A stretch of 64,000 nucleotides of DNA from Frigoribacterium sp. MEB024 (GTDB lineage: Bacteria > Actinomycetota > Actinomycetes > Actinomycetales > Microbacteriaceae), in assembly GCF_000878135.1 (NCBI RefSeq), contig NZ_JXQZ01000032.1:124001-188000 (forward strand), given 5' to 3'. The translations under genes and the position numbers were made by a program. Shown piece by piece: positions 7,055-15,766 of this stretch (position 1 is the first letter of the stretch; every line of letters begins with the position of its first letter). The notes under the pieces are model-generated. The model made no database searches. It had not been told where the DNA came from and worked only from the letters and a program-made list of their open reading frames with translations.

Positions 7055-8893
7055 TCACCGTCCTCGTGAGGTGATGGTCCGCACCGACTCGGTGTCGGGG
7101 TGGGCCGTGTAGATGTCGGCGATGTGCTGGGCGAAGTCGTCCACCACGACGGCACGCTTGACGCTCATCTTCGGGGTGAGGTGACCTCCGGCCTCGGTGA
7201 ACTCGACCGGCAGGATCTCGAACTTGCGGATCGACTCGGCCCTCGAGACCGCGGCGTTCGCGTCGTCGACGGCCCGTTGGACCTCGGCGCGTACCTTCGG
7301 GTGCCGGGCGGCCTCGGCGAGGGGCATGTCGGCCGCCTCGCCGGCGTTGTTCAACCACACGGGCAGCATCTCCGTGTCGAGGGTGATCAGGGCCGCGACG
7401 AACGGGCGCTGGTCGCCCACGACGACGACCTGCCCGACCAGGGGGTTCGCCCTGATCGGGTCCTCGAGAGCCGCGGGGGAGACGTTCTTGCCTCCGGCGG
7501 TCACGATGATCTCTTTCTTCCGGCCGGTGATGGTGAGATAGCCGTCGGCGTCGAGCGTGCCGAGGTCGCCGGTGCGGAACCACCCGTCCTTCAGGACGTC
7601 GGCCGTGGCCTCGTCGTCCTTCCAGTACCCCGCGAAGACGTTGACGCCCTTGACGAGAACTTCTCCGTCGTCCGCGATCCTGATGCCGACCCCGGGCAAC
7701 GCCGGCCCGACCGTGCCGATCTTGAACTTCGAGACGAGGTTGACGGCTGCGGGAGCCGTCGTCTCGGTCAACCCGTAGCCCTCGAGGATGCGGATGTCGA
7801 GACTGCGGAAGAAGTGGCCGAGCCGCGTGCCGAGTGGGGCCGAGCCCGAGACCGCGTAGCGGATGTTGCCGCCCATGGCCTTCTTGAGCTTGCGGTACAC
7901 GAGCCGGTCGAACAGTGCGAAGCGGAGCTTGAGGCCCAGGGGCACGGTGCCCTCGTCTAGTGCCTTGCTGTGGGCGATGGCGACGGCGACGGCCTGCCGG
8001 AAGATGCCGCCTCTGCCCCCGGCCTCGGCTTTCTGCTCGGCCGAGTTGTAGACCTTCTCGAAGACGCGGGGAACCGCGAGCAGGAAGCTCGGCTTGAACG
8101 AGGCCAGCGACGGCAGCAACTGCTTCGTGTCGGCCTGGTGGCCGACCTTGACCCCGGCGTGGACCGACATCACCGCGATGAAGCGCGCAAAGACGTGCGC
8201 GGTCGTCACGAACAAGAGGGTGGACGAGCCGGGCGCCACGACGTCGCTCATGGCGACGGCGGCGTTGCGGCTCGTCTCGACGAAGTTGGCGTGGGTCAGC
8301 ACGCATCCCTTGGGGCGGCCGGTGGTGCCCGAGGTGTAGATGATGGTGGCGACGTCGTCGGCGACGGCGGCGCTGCGACGGGCTTCGAGTTCGTCGTCGG
8401 ACACGTCGACACCCGATGCGGCGAGCTTGTCGAGATCGCCCAGGTCGACCTGCCAGACGCGCGTCACGGACGGCAACTCGGGGTGCACCTCGTCGAACCG
8501 CGAGAAGTGGTCCGCGGTCTCGACGATGACGGCCACGGCCTCCGAGTCGCTGAGGTTCCAGTGGACCTGTGCGGGCGAGGACGTCTCGTAGACGGGGACG
8601 AGCAGGGCACCCGCGAACCAGGTCGCGAAATCGATGAGGGTCCACTCGTAGCGCGTGCGGCACATGAGGCCGATCTTGTCGCCTGGTCCGACGCCTGCTG
8701 CGATGAGTCCCTTCGCGAGCGCTCGCACCTGCTCGAGGAACCGGGCGGCCGTGACGTCGCGCCACCCGCCCGTTCCGTCCGGCACGGAGAACAGGGGCTC
8801 GTCGGGCGTGGCGGCGGCCCGGGCGAGCAACAGGTCGGTCGCGTTGGCGGACGGGTCGGCGGGTACGGCGGATGGGACGATGTGTTCGTTCAC
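7055..8893 (-). CDS. Long-chain acyl-CoA synthetase (AMP-dependent, FadD15-like)
   Basis: A 612-residue adenylate-forming enzyme that activates fatty acids to acyl-CoA via acyl-AMP. The P-loop-like motif 'IIYTSGTTGRPKGCVLTH' lies about one-third in; 'GYGLTETTAP' (A5) and 'GWFRTGDLG..DADGYLTITGRKKE' (A7-A8, split here) follow, and the C-terminal lysine region is 'LTPKMSVKR'. The open frame runs far upstream without a stop, but the gene-like sequence starts at GTG 8893 ('NEHIVPSAV'), preceded by AGGAGCT. It is divergent from glucokinase. It could also serve very-long or branched chains; chain length is not readable. Confidence 0.92.
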   Translation of the reverse strand: MNEHIVPSAVPADPSANATDLLLARAAATPDEPLFSVPDGTGGWRDVTAARFLEQVRALAKGLIAAGVGPGDKIGLMCRTRYEWTLIDFATWFAGALLVPVYETSSPAQVHWNLSDSEAVAVIVETADHFSRFDEVHPELPSVTRVWQVDLGDLDKLAASGVDVSDDELEARRSAAVADDVATIIYTSGTTGRPKGCVLTHANFVETSRNAAVAMSDVVAPGSSTLLFVTTAHVFARFIAVMSVHAGVKVGHQADTKQLLPSLASFKPSFLLAVPRVFEKVYNSAEQKAEAGGRGGIFRQAVAVAIAHSKALDEGTVPLGLKLRFALFDRLVYRKLKKAMGGNIRYAVSGSAPLGTRLGHFFRSLDIRILEGYGLTETTAPAAVNLVSKFKIGTVGPALPGVGIRIADDGEVLVKGVNVFAGYWKDDEATADVLKDGWFRTGDLGTLDADGYLTITGRKKEIIVTAGGKNVSPAALEDPIRANPLVGQVVVVGDQRPFVAALITLDTEMLPVWLNNAGEAADMPLAEAARHPKVRAEVQRAVDDANAAVSRAESIRKFEILPVEFTEAGGHLTPKMSVKRAVVVDDFAQHIADIYTAHPDTESVRTITSRGR

Positions 8894-8981
8894 GGCAGCT
8901 CCTTCGGTACCGAACGATGGTTCCACAACCCTAACGCGACCTCGCCGGGGGACGGTGCTGAAGGTGAACGGGCGTCGAGGA

Positions 8982-8987
8982 TAGACT
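8982..8987 (+). promoter_or_regulatory. -10 box of glucokinase gene, leaderless arrangement
   Basis: TAGACT ends 8 nt before the GTG start, so transcription would begin at or next to the start codon. A 7-bp inverted repeat, CGAGGAT-N7-ATCCTCG (8976-8996), encloses it and could be an operator. Confidence 0.5.
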
Positions 8988-8995
8988 CGATCCTC

Positions 8996-9946
8996 GTGCA
9001 GGCAATCGGAATCGACATCGGTGGGACGAAGATCGCGGGCGGCGTGGTCACCGAATTCGGCGAGATCGTCGACGAAGAGCGCGTCGCGACGCCCGCGGGC
9101 GACGCGGGGGCGATCGTCGAGGCGGTCGTCGACATGGTCACGTCGCTGCAGGCACGTCACCCCGACGTCACCGCCGCGGGAGTGGCCGCCCCCGGCTTCA
9201 TCGACGCCGCGCAGTCGACCGTCTACTACACGCCCAACATCGCGTGGCGGAACGAACCCCTCCGGGCGCGGCTGTCCGAGCGACTCGACCTGCACATCAC
9301 GATCGACAACGACGCGAACGCCGCCGGCTGGGCCGAGTTCCGGTTCGGGGCGGGCCGTCTCGCCAGCGACATGACGATGCTCACCATCGGCACGGGGGTG
9401 GGCGGTGCCATCGTGGCGCAGGACCGCCTCCTGCGCGGGGGCTTCGGCACGGGTGGCGAGCTCGGCCACATGCGCATCGTGCCCGACGGTCTTCCGTGCG
9501 GCTGCGGGGCCCGTGGGTGCATCGAACAGTACGGCTCGGGTCGCGCCCTGCTGCGGATCGCGGGTGAGGTCGCCGACGAGGGTGGCGCCGGCCGCGTCCT
9601 CGCCGATCTGCGCGCCGAGAGCGGCGAGCTCTCGGGCCACGACGTCAGCCTGTTGCTCCAGTCCGGCGACGCGGGCGCCGTCGAGGCCCTGCGTCGCCTC
9701 GGCACCTGGCTCGGTCAGGCGGCCGCGTCGCTGAGCGCGATCCTCGACCCGCAGGTCTTCGTCTTCGGCGGCGGCGTGGCGCAGTCCGGCGAGCTGCTGC
9801 TCGCACCTGTCCGGGCGGCGTACCTCGAGCACCTGCCGGCTCGCGGCTACCACCCCGAGCCCGAGTTCGTGATCGCCGAGCTGGTGAACGACGCGGGGGT
9901 CGTGGGTGCCGCCGACCTCGCACGCCTCCACGCCGGCGACCGCTAG
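8996..9946 (+). CDS. ROK-family glucokinase
   Basis: A 316-residue sugar kinase. The ATP-binding start 'IGIDIGGTKIAGG' and the phosphate loop 'IGTGVGGAI' are present, with the ROK signature 'GGELGHMRIV' and the zinc-binding 'CGCGARGCIEQYGSG' (CxCGxxGCxE). The family phosphorylates glucose or a related sugar using ATP (some actinobacterial members use polyphosphate). The start GTG 8996 follows a -10-like TAGACT by 8 nt with no ribosome site, suggesting a leaderless mRNA. Its TAG stop is the first half of a -10-like TAGACT for plsC. Confidence 0.9.
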   Translation: MQAIGIDIGGTKIAGGVVTEFGEIVDEERVATPAGDAGAIVEAVVDMVTSLQARHPDVTAAGVAAPGFIDAAQSTVYYTPNIAWRNEPLRARLSERLDLHITIDNDANAAGWAEFRFGAGRLASDMTMLTIGTGVGGAIVAQDRLLRGGFGTGGELGHMRIVPDGLPCGCGARGCIEQYGSGRALLRIAGEVADEGGAGRVLADLRAESGELSGHDVSLLLQSGDAGAVEALRRLGTWLGQAAASLSAILDPQVFVFGGGVAQSGELLLAPVRAAYLEHLPARGYHPEPEFVIAELVNDAGVVGAADLARLHAGDR

Positions 9947-9949
9947 ACT
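9944..9949 (+). promoter_or_regulatory. -10-like box embedded in glucokinase stop codon
   Basis: TAGACT begins with the TAG stop of the glucokinase gene and lies 27 nt before the plsC start, which has its own ribosome site (AGAGGAG). Confidence 0.35.
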
Positions 9950-9976
9950 CCCGACGCCCCGACGAGAGGAGCACCG

Positions 9977-10666
9977 ATGCTCTACTGGTTCCTGAAGACG
10001 ATGGTCGCGAGTCCGCTCGTCCTGTCGATCTTCCGACCGTGGGTCAGTGGTCGCGAGCACGTCCCCGCGTCGGGTGCCGTCATCTTCGCGAGCAACCACC
10101 TCTCGTTCGTCGACTCGATCTTCCTGCCACTCGTCCTCGACCGGCGCATCTCCTTCCTCGCCAAGAGCGACTACTTCACCGGCAAGGGCATCAAGGGCTG
10201 GGCCAGCCGGCTGTTCTTCACGGCCACGGGGCAGCTGTCCATCGACCGGTCCGGGGGCAAGGCGTCCGAGGCATCGTTGGCGACGGGCCTGTCCGTCCTG
10301 GGCCGCGGTGAGCAACTCGGCATCTACCCCGAGGGCACCCGGAGCCCCGACGGCAAGCTCTACCGCGGCCGGACAGGGGTGGCGCGGATGATCCTCGAGG
10401 GTCACGTGCCCGTGATCCCCGTCGCCATGATCGGAACCGAGAAGGTCATGAAGACCGGGACGAAGATCCCGCGCCTGCACCGTGTCGGCATCGTCTTCGG
10501 CGAGCCGCTCGACTTCAGCCGCTTCGAGGGCATGGAGGGCGACCGGTTCATCCTGCGGTCCATCACGGACGAGATCATGTACGAGCTCAACGCCCTCAGT
10601 GGGCAGCAGTACAGCGACGTCTACGCGACCAGCGTCAAGGAGAAGCGCTCGACCCTTTCACGGTAG
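9977..10666 (+). CDS. plsC: 1-acyl-sn-glycerol-3-phosphate acyltransferase (PlsC family)
   Basis: A 229-residue membrane-associated acyltransferase that makes phosphatidic acid. The catalytic 'NHLSFVD' (HX4D) is at about residues 38-43 and 'PEGTRSPDGK' (glycerol-phosphate binding) at about 118-127; a hydrophobic N-terminus ('WFLKTMVASPLVLSIF') anchors it. The ATG 9977 has AGAGGAG upstream. It follows glucokinase by 30 bp and precedes the DAHP synthase; both junctions show a TAG stop that begins a -10-like hexamer, so each gene may also be transcribed separately. Confidence 0.92.
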   Translation: MLYWFLKTMVASPLVLSIFRPWVSGREHVPASGAVIFASNHLSFVDSIFLPLVLDRRISFLAKSDYFTGKGIKGWASRLFFTATGQLSIDRSGGKASEASLATGLSVLGRGEQLGIYPEGTRSPDGKLYRGRTGVARMILEGHVPVIPVAMIGTEKVMKTGTKIPRLHRVGIVFGEPLDFSRFEGMEGDRFILRSITDEIMYELNALSGQQYSDVYATSVKEKRSTLSR

Positions 10667-10669
10667 GCT
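10664..10669 (+). promoter_or_regulatory. -10-like box embedded in plsC stop codon
   Basis: TAGGCT, a common actinobacterial -10 sequence, begins with the plsC TAG stop and lies about 50 nt before the DAHP synthase start. Confidence 0.4.
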
Positions 10670-10719
10670 CGCCTGTCGAGGTCGTTCGGCCTCGAGACCG
10701 TCAAGTGGCAAGGAAGACC

Positions 10720-12090
10720 GTGGCCCAGCTCACCGAACCGTTCGTCGTCACCGATCCCGACGTGATCGACGGTCTCGACCATTGGCGCACGCTCCCCATC
10801 AAGCAGCAACCCACCTGGCACGACGGCGCGGCCGTCGAGGCCGCCTCGGCCGAGTTGTCCACCCTTCCTCCGCTCGTCTTCGCCGGCGAGGTCGACACCC
10901 TCCGCACGCGGCTGGCGTCGGCGGCCCGGGGTGAGGCGTTCCTGCTCCAGGGCGGCGACTGCGCCGAGACCTTCGCGGGTGCGACCGCCGACCAGATCCG
11001 TGACCGGGTCAAGACCATCCTGCAGATGGCGGTCGTCCTCACCTACGGCGCGTCCGTCCCCGTCATCAAGATGGGCCGCATGGCCGGCCAGTTCGCCAAG
11101 CCGCGCTCCAGTGACACCGAGACCCGTGACGGCGTCACGCTGCCGGCCTACCGCGGTGACATCGTGAACGGCTACGACTTCACCCCGGAATCCCGACGCG
11201 CGGATGCGGCTCGTCTGGTGAAGGGGTACCACACCTCGGCCTCGACGATCAACCTGATCCGGGCGTTCACCCAAGGCGGGTTCGCCGACCTCCGTCAGGT
11301 GCACAGCTGGAACAAGGGCTTCGCCACCAACCCGGCCAACGCCCAGTACGAACACCTCGCCCGAGAGATCGACAAGGCGATCCGTTTCATGGAGGCGGCC
11401 GGCGCGGATTTCGACGAGCTCAAGCGCGTCGAGTTCTACACCAGCCACGAGGGCCTGCTCATGGACTACGAGCGCCCCCTGACCCGCATCGACTCGCGCA
11501 CGGGCACTCCGTACGTTCTCTCGTCCCACTTCGTGTGGATCGGCGAGCGGACCCGCGACCTCGACGGCGCCCACGTCGACTTCCTCTCTCGGGTGCGCAA
11601 CCCCATCGGAGTGAAGCTCGGCCCGACGACGACGGCCGACGACATGCTGCGTCTCATCGACAAGCTCGACCCCGAGCGTGAACCCGGGCGTCTCACCTTC
11701 ATCACCCGCATGGGCGCCGGTACGATCCGGGATGCCCTGCCTCCCCTCCTCGAGGCCATCAAGAAGGCGGATGCGACGCCCCTGTGGGTGAGCGACCCGA
11801 TGCACGGCAACGGTCTCACGACGCCCACGGGCTACAAGACCCGGCGCTTCGAAGAGATCATGGACGAGGTCAAGGGGTTCTTCGAGGCACACCGTGCCGC
11901 AGGCACCCACCCGGGCGGAATCCACATCGAGCTGACCGGCGACGACGTCACCGAGTGCCTGGGTGGTTCCGAGCACATCGACGAGGCGACGCTCGCCACC
12001 CGCTACGAGTCCCTCTGCGACCCCCGACTCAACCACATGCAGTCGCTAGAACTGGCCTTCCTGGTGTCCGAGGAGCTCGCGGCCGACTGA
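10720..12090 (+). CDS. aroG: Class II 3-deoxy-7-phosphoheptulonate (DAHP) synthase
   Basis: A 456-residue plant/actinobacterial-type (class II) enzyme that condenses PEP with erythrose 4-phosphate, the first step of the shikimate pathway. Typical blocks are 'LLQGGDCAETFAGATADQIR', 'VIKMGRMAGQFAKPRS', 'CLGGSEHIDE' and 'RYESLCDPRLNHMQSLELAF'; the Cys, His and Glu ligands for the divalent metal lie in these. GTG 10720 is chosen for its AAGGA site; GTG 10705 is an alternative adding 5 residues. It neighbours the PknL-type kinase as in mycobacteria (Rv2178c-Rv2176). A 15-bp stem terminator follows. Confidence 0.95.
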   Translation: MAQLTEPFVVTDPDVIDGLDHWRTLPIKQQPTWHDGAAVEAASAELSTLPPLVFAGEVDTLRTRLASAARGEAFLLQGGDCAETFAGATADQIRDRVKTILQMAVVLTYGASVPVIKMGRMAGQFAKPRSSDTETRDGVTLPAYRGDIVNGYDFTPESRRADAARLVKGYHTSASTINLIRAFTQGGFADLRQVHSWNKGFATNPANAQYEHLAREIDKAIRFMEAAGADFDELKRVEFYTSHEGLLMDYERPLTRIDSRTGTPYVLSSHFVWIGERTRDLDGAHVDFLSRVRNPIGVKLGPTTTADDMLRLIDKLDPEREPGRLTFITRMGAGTIRDALPPLLEAIKKADATPLWVSDPMHGNGLTTPTGYKTRRFEEIMDEVKGFFEAHRAAGTHPGGIHIELTGDDVTECLGGSEHIDEATLATRYESLCDPRLNHMQSLELAFLVSEELAAD

Positions 12091-12105
12091 GTCCCACCGT
12101 GACGG

Positions 12106-12140
12106 CGACGGCCCCGGGACCTTCGGTCCCGGGGCCGTCG
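12106..12140. terminator. Bidirectional terminator between aroG and the kinase gene
   Basis: A perfect 15-bp stem (12106-12120 with 12126-12140; core GGCCCCGGGAC) closes on a CTTCG loop, ending 38 bp before the convergent kinase stop. Confidence 0.85.
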
Positions 12141-12177
12141 CACTGTCGGTGCCCTCGGCCTCCGAGGTGGCCGGGAC

Positions 12178-14136
12178 TCACTCCACCCGGTACGTGAGGG
12201 CGATAGTCGTACCCTTGGTCGCGGTCAGGCCGGCCTCGGGATCGGTCGCGGTGACCGGCAGACGGGCCTCCCAGTCGTAGAACGCACACGTGAAAGCCGT
12301 GCAGTTCGGGTAGCTCACCCGGAAGCCGAGACCCTGCAACTGCGACGTGGCCGCGTCGATGGTCTTGCCCCGGACGTCGGGGATCGTAATGGGCGGCGGG
12401 CCCTTCGACACGACGAGGTCTACCGTGTCGCCCTGGTGGAGCGCCCCCTCGGCCTGCTGCTCGTAGCGGATGACCTCGCCGGAGGCGACCGAGTCGCTGA
12501 ACTCCGTTCCGCTCTCGACGCCCGTCAACTGGACCCCGGTCAGGGCATTCTGGGCATCCGCCACGGAGAGGCCGGCCACGTCCGGAACGGGTCCGAGCGA
12601 GACGGTGAGCGTCACCGGCTGCTGTTCGCCGTACTGGGCGGCCCCGGCGAGATCGACCGGGGTGCCGGCCTCGTCCACGCCGCTGATCGCGAGGACGGTA
12701 CCCGCGGCCGACGCGTCGAACTGGCTCGCCGTCGGCTGCAGGGTGAAGTCCGAGAGCGCGTCCGTGGCAGCGTCCTCGGTCTCGCCGACGACCGTGGGCA
12801 CCGGCAGCTGCCGGGGTCCTTGGGAGACCACGAGGGTGATCGTGGAACCCTTCTGCACCCGGGTCGTGGCGTCGGGATCCGTGCGTGTGACCTGGCCCGT
12901 GGGTACCACCGGGGAGAAGTCCGACTGGGTGTCGGGTGCGACTACGAACCCGGCCGACGTGAGTGCGGCCGATGCCGCGGCGGGGTCCTGTCCCGACACG
13001 TCGGGGACGGACGTCTGCGCACCGGGCCCCGAACCGAACCACCAGCCCGCCCCTCCTGCGAGCAGGGCCACCACGACGACCAGGGCCATGAGCACCCGAC
13101 CCCGTCGCCGACGTCGGTCGGCGACGGCGGCGAGCGTCGTGGCTGCGTCGTCGGGTTCGGCCTGGACCGGTCCGGTCCGGTGTCGTGCCTTGGGCAGGAC
13201 CTGCGTCTCACCCGTGCCACCGGCCAACAGCACGGAGGTCGCGCCGGCGGCCGGGAGCACCATCGTCCTGTTGGCGGGCGGTCCCGACGGATCGGCGAGC
13301 ACCCGCTGCACGTCGAGCAGCTGGTCGAGCAGCGCCCGGGCGTCCCGCGGTCGCTGCTCGGGGTCGCGTGCGGTGGCCCAGAGGACGAGCTCGTCCAGCT
13401 CGACCGGGACGCGGGGGTTCGCCGAGCTGGGGGTGGGGACCGTGTCGTTCGCGTGCTGGTAAGCGATCTGCATGGGCTGGTCGCCCTTGTAGGGCTGTTC
13501 GCCCGTGAGCATCTCGTACATCATGATGCCCAGCGCGTAGATGTCGCTGCGGGTGTCGGCGATGCCCCGGGTCACGAGTTCGGGGGAGAGGTAGGCGATC
13601 GTTCCCAACAGCGCGGCGCCCGTGGCCGTGTTGGCCGTCGCGGCCCGCGCCAGGCCGAAGTCGCCGATCTTGATGCGTCCGTCGTCGGCGAGGAGGACGT
13701 TCTCGGGCTTGAGGTCGCGATGAACGATGCCGGCGCGGTGGGCGGCGGCGAGGCCGGCGAGGACCGCTTCGAGGATGTCCATCGCCTGTTCGGCCGTCAG
13801 CACCTTGTGGTCCTGCAGGAGTTCTCGCAACGTGATGCCGGGCAGGTACTCCATGACGAGGTACGCCGAGTCGTCGTCCTGGCCTTGGTCGAAGACGTTG
13901 ACGACGTTGGGGTGGGCCAAGCGGGCGGCCGAGCGCGCCTCCTGGATGAAGCGCTCCTTGAACGACGCGTCGTCGGCGAGGTGGCCGTGCATGATCTTGA
14001 TGGCCACGCGACGTTCGAGACGCAGGTCGGTGGCCAGGTACACGGTGGCCATGCCGCCTCGGGCGATGCGTGAACGGACCTCGTACCGGCCCTCGATGAG
14101 ACGGCCGATCATCGGGTCAGTCTGGTTCACGCTCAC
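12178..14136 (-). CDS. PASTA-domain Ser/Thr protein kinase (PknL/PknB-like)
   Basis: A 652-residue transmembrane kinase. The N-terminal kinase has a glycine loop 'IARGGMATVYLA', Lys47 in 'VAIKIM', catalytic 'HRDLKPEN' (Asp141) and DFG (159-161). One membrane segment (about 346-368) leads to four extracellular PASTA domains ('VPDVSG', 'VPTVVG', 'VPDVAG', 'IPDVRG'), which in the family bind muropeptides and lipid II. Position next to aroG, an Rv2175c-like gene and a prenyl synthase corresponds to PknL of mycobacteria, although PknL itself has fewer or no PASTA repeats, so domain content is more PknB-like. The kinase probably couples wall status to division genes downstream. Confidence 0.93.
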   Translation of the reverse strand: MSVNQTDPMIGRLIEGRYEVRSRIARGGMATVYLATDLRLERRVAIKIMHGHLADDASFKERFIQEARSAARLAHPNVVNVFDQGQDDDSAYLVMEYLPGITLRELLQDHKVLTAEQAMDILEAVLAGLAAAHRAGIVHRDLKPENVLLADDGRIKIGDFGLARAATANTATGAALLGTIAYLSPELVTRGIADTRSDIYALGIMMYEMLTGEQPYKGDQPMQIAYQHANDTVPTPSSANPRVPVELDELVLWATARDPEQRPRDARALLDQLLDVQRVLADPSGPPANRTMVLPAAGATSVLLAGGTGETQVLPKARHRTGPVQAEPDDAATTLAAVADRRRRRGRVLMALVVVVALLAGGAGWWFGSGPGAQTSVPDVSGQDPAAASAALTSAGFVVAPDTQSDFSPVVPTGQVTRTDPDATTRVQKGSTITLVVSQGPRQLPVPTVVGETEDAATDALSDFTLQPTASQFDASAAGTVLAISGVDEAGTPVDLAGAAQYGEQQPVTLTVSLGPVPDVAGLSVADAQNALTGVQLTGVESGTEFSDSVASGEVIRYEQQAEGALHQGDTVDLVVSKGPPPITIPDVRGKTIDAATSQLQGLGFRVSYPNCTAFTCAFYDWEARLPVTATDPEAGLTATKGTTIALTYRVE

Positions 14137-14143
14137 CCTCGTG

Positions 14144-14149
14144 ATTTTA
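14144..14149 (-). promoter_or_regulatory. -10 box of the kinase gene, leaderless arrangement
   Basis: TAAAAT on the minus strand lies 7 nt before the GTG start and is close to the bacterial consensus; no ribosome-binding site can fit. The mRNA is probably leaderless. Confidence 0.55.
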
Positions 14150-14222
14150 CGGACCGAGGGCCGTGCCGGTGCCTCAACTCACCGCACGGCGGCAAACCGC
14201 CCGCCCACAGGTCGTCCGTGGG

Positions 14223-15572
14223 TCAGCGGAGGGTCGCGAGCCAGGTCGTGGCGGGAGCCTCCCACTTGGCGTAGGCGTCCGGGAACGCCGAGTACTGAAC
14301 GGCCTGCGCCGCCTTCGTCAGGGACATCGACTGCCACCCCTTGACGTCGAGCAGGCCTCGCGTCTTGCCCGTGTTCGGGTTGCTCGCGCCGCCGAAGAAG
14401 AGCTTGGTCGCGTGCACGGGGTCGCGCAGCTGGGCGGGCGTTCCCCAACCCGTGCTCGGGCGCTGCTGGAACAGGCCGAGGGAGTCCCGGTCGCCGTGGT
14501 CGAGGTTGCGCAGGCTGCTCTCCTGTGCGGCCGCAGCCAGGGCGATGACGATCGCCCGATCTCCGACCCCGAGCTGGCGTCCCACCGAGATGATGGTCCG
14601 GGCGTTCCCGGCCTGCTCCGCCGTCAGCGTGGCACTGACTCCGAGCGGCGCGGCCGACGTCGACGCGACCACGGTCGTGGCTGTCGGAGCCGCGACACCG
14701 GGCAGGGTGAGGGTCTTGCCGGCGTAGATCGTGCTGGTGAACGAGAGCCCGTTCGCGGCGAGGAGGGCCTTGACGCTCGTGCCCGACTTGGAGGCGATGG
14801 AGGCGATGGTGTCGCCCCGCTGGATGACGTAGCTGCCCACGGCGGGTCCTGCGGCAGGGGCCGGCGTCGTGGCGGTGGACGCGGACGAGCCCGTCGGGAC
14901 GGTCAGAGTCTGGCCCGGGTAGATGATGCTCGACAGTCCCAGCCCGTTCGCCTGGATGAGTGCGCTCGTCGTGACCCCGTGGGCTCGCGCGATGGAGCTC
15001 AGCGTGTCCCCACGGACGATGACGTACCGGCCGCCGGTCGCCTTGACCGGCGCGGGCGCGGACGATGGTTTGGCCGCGGCACTCGTGGCGGCGCTCAGGC
15101 TCAGGGTCTGGCCCGGGAAGATGGTGGACTTCCAGCTGAGGCCGTTGAGGGCGAGCACCGACGCGGTGCTCAGGCCGAACGATCCGGCGATGCTCGCGAC
15201 CGTGTCGCCGGACTTGACGGTGTAGGTGGCCGGGGCGGCGCCGAAGACGCGGGCCGAGCTCGCGGCGGTCTCGACGGTGCCCGCGGTCTTCTGCTCGGGC
15301 GCCGAGAGTCGAGGGGGCAGCACGGGACGCGGAGACGCGTCGGGCTTCTTCGTCGGGCCCTGGTCGAGGGCGAACACAGGACCGGTGACGCCCATGCTCA
15401 GGGCCATCGAGCCCGCCAGGACGATGGGGACCGTGTTGAGCATCGACCGCGCCATGCGCGAGAGCGGCTTGCGCTCGTCGTCGCCACCGAGGGGGCCGAA
15501 TGCACTGGTCGCTCGAACGATCGGGGTCGTCGCGGACTCGGAGTCGGGGCGGGCGGGAGTGACGTCGTTCAT
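14223..15572 (-). CDS. LysM-repeat cell-wall protein with C-terminal lytic-type domain
   Basis: A 449-residue secreted or membrane-anchored protein. A hydrophobic segment follows the N-terminal tail ('NTVPIVLAGSMALSMGVTG'). Three LysM domains follow, each starting 'Y.V..GDT..SIA' and ending 'PGQTL' or 'AGKTL', joined by Ala/Ser/Thr linkers. The C-terminal ~120 residues ('AAQESSLRNLDHGDRDSLG', 'LFQQRPSTGWGTPAQL') resemble the muramidase/transglycosylase-like domain found in actinobacterial wall-remodelling proteins. I chose ATG 15572 ('MNDVTPARPD'), with GAGGATC upstream, over a start 45 codons further out. It is inserted between the kinase gene and the Rv2175c-like gene. Confidence 0.87.
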   Translation of the reverse strand: MNDVTPARPDSESATTPIVRATSAFGPLGGDDERKPLSRMARSMLNTVPIVLAGSMALSMGVTGPVFALDQGPTKKPDASPRPVLPPRLSAPEQKTAGTVETAASSARVFGAAPATYTVKSGDTVASIAGSFGLSTASVLALNGLSWKSTIFPGQTLSLSAATSAAAKPSSAPAPVKATGGRYVIVRGDTLSSIARAHGVTTSALIQANGLGLSSIIYPGQTLTVPTGSSASTATTPAPAAGPAVGSYVIQRGDTIASIASKSGTSVKALLAANGLSFTSTIYAGKTLTLPGVAAPTATTVVASTSAAPLGVSATLTAEQAGNARTIISVGRQLGVGDRAIVIALAAAAQESSLRNLDHGDRDSLGLFQQRPSTGWGTPAQLRDPVHATKLFFGGASNPNTGKTRGLLDVKGWQSMSLTKAAQAVQYSAFPDAYAKWEAPATTWLATLR

Positions 15573-15657
15573 GGGCTGATCCTCGGTTCGGGGGCGGGGA
15601 CACGGTCGCTGGGTGATCGGTGAGCCGCGGTGCCACGTCGTCCCAAGTTGGCACACG

Positions 15658-15667
15658 TGGATATCCA
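15658..15667. promoter_or_regulatory. Palindrome TGGATATCCA in the LysM / Rv2175c-like promoter region
   Basis: A perfect 10-bp palindrome in a locally A+T-richer patch, about 90 bp from each divergent start. A -35-like TTGACT on the minus strand (15671-15676) overlaps its edge. This is a candidate site only. Confidence 0.3.
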
Positions 15668-15766
15668 AGTCAATCAGTGGGGCGCATGTTGCCGATGTGA
15701 CTCGCATTGGGGGAGGAGGACGAGGAGGCGCGGCGAGGGCTCACGAACCCGTGGCAAGGTTGTCGC

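Noticed and set aside
7055-10480. 1141-codon minus-strand open frame spanning fadD and the antisense of glk and plsC
   Set aside because: Only the part below 8893 has gene-like sequence; above it is the mirror of genuine plus-strand genes, with low-complexity Arg/Asp/Gly-rich translation caused by GC bias.
15573-15766. c-di-AMP (ydaO-type) riboswitch ahead of the LysM gene
   Set aside because: Such riboswitches often precede wall-lytic genes in actinobacteria, but the conserved core is not recognisable and the divergent gap is too short.
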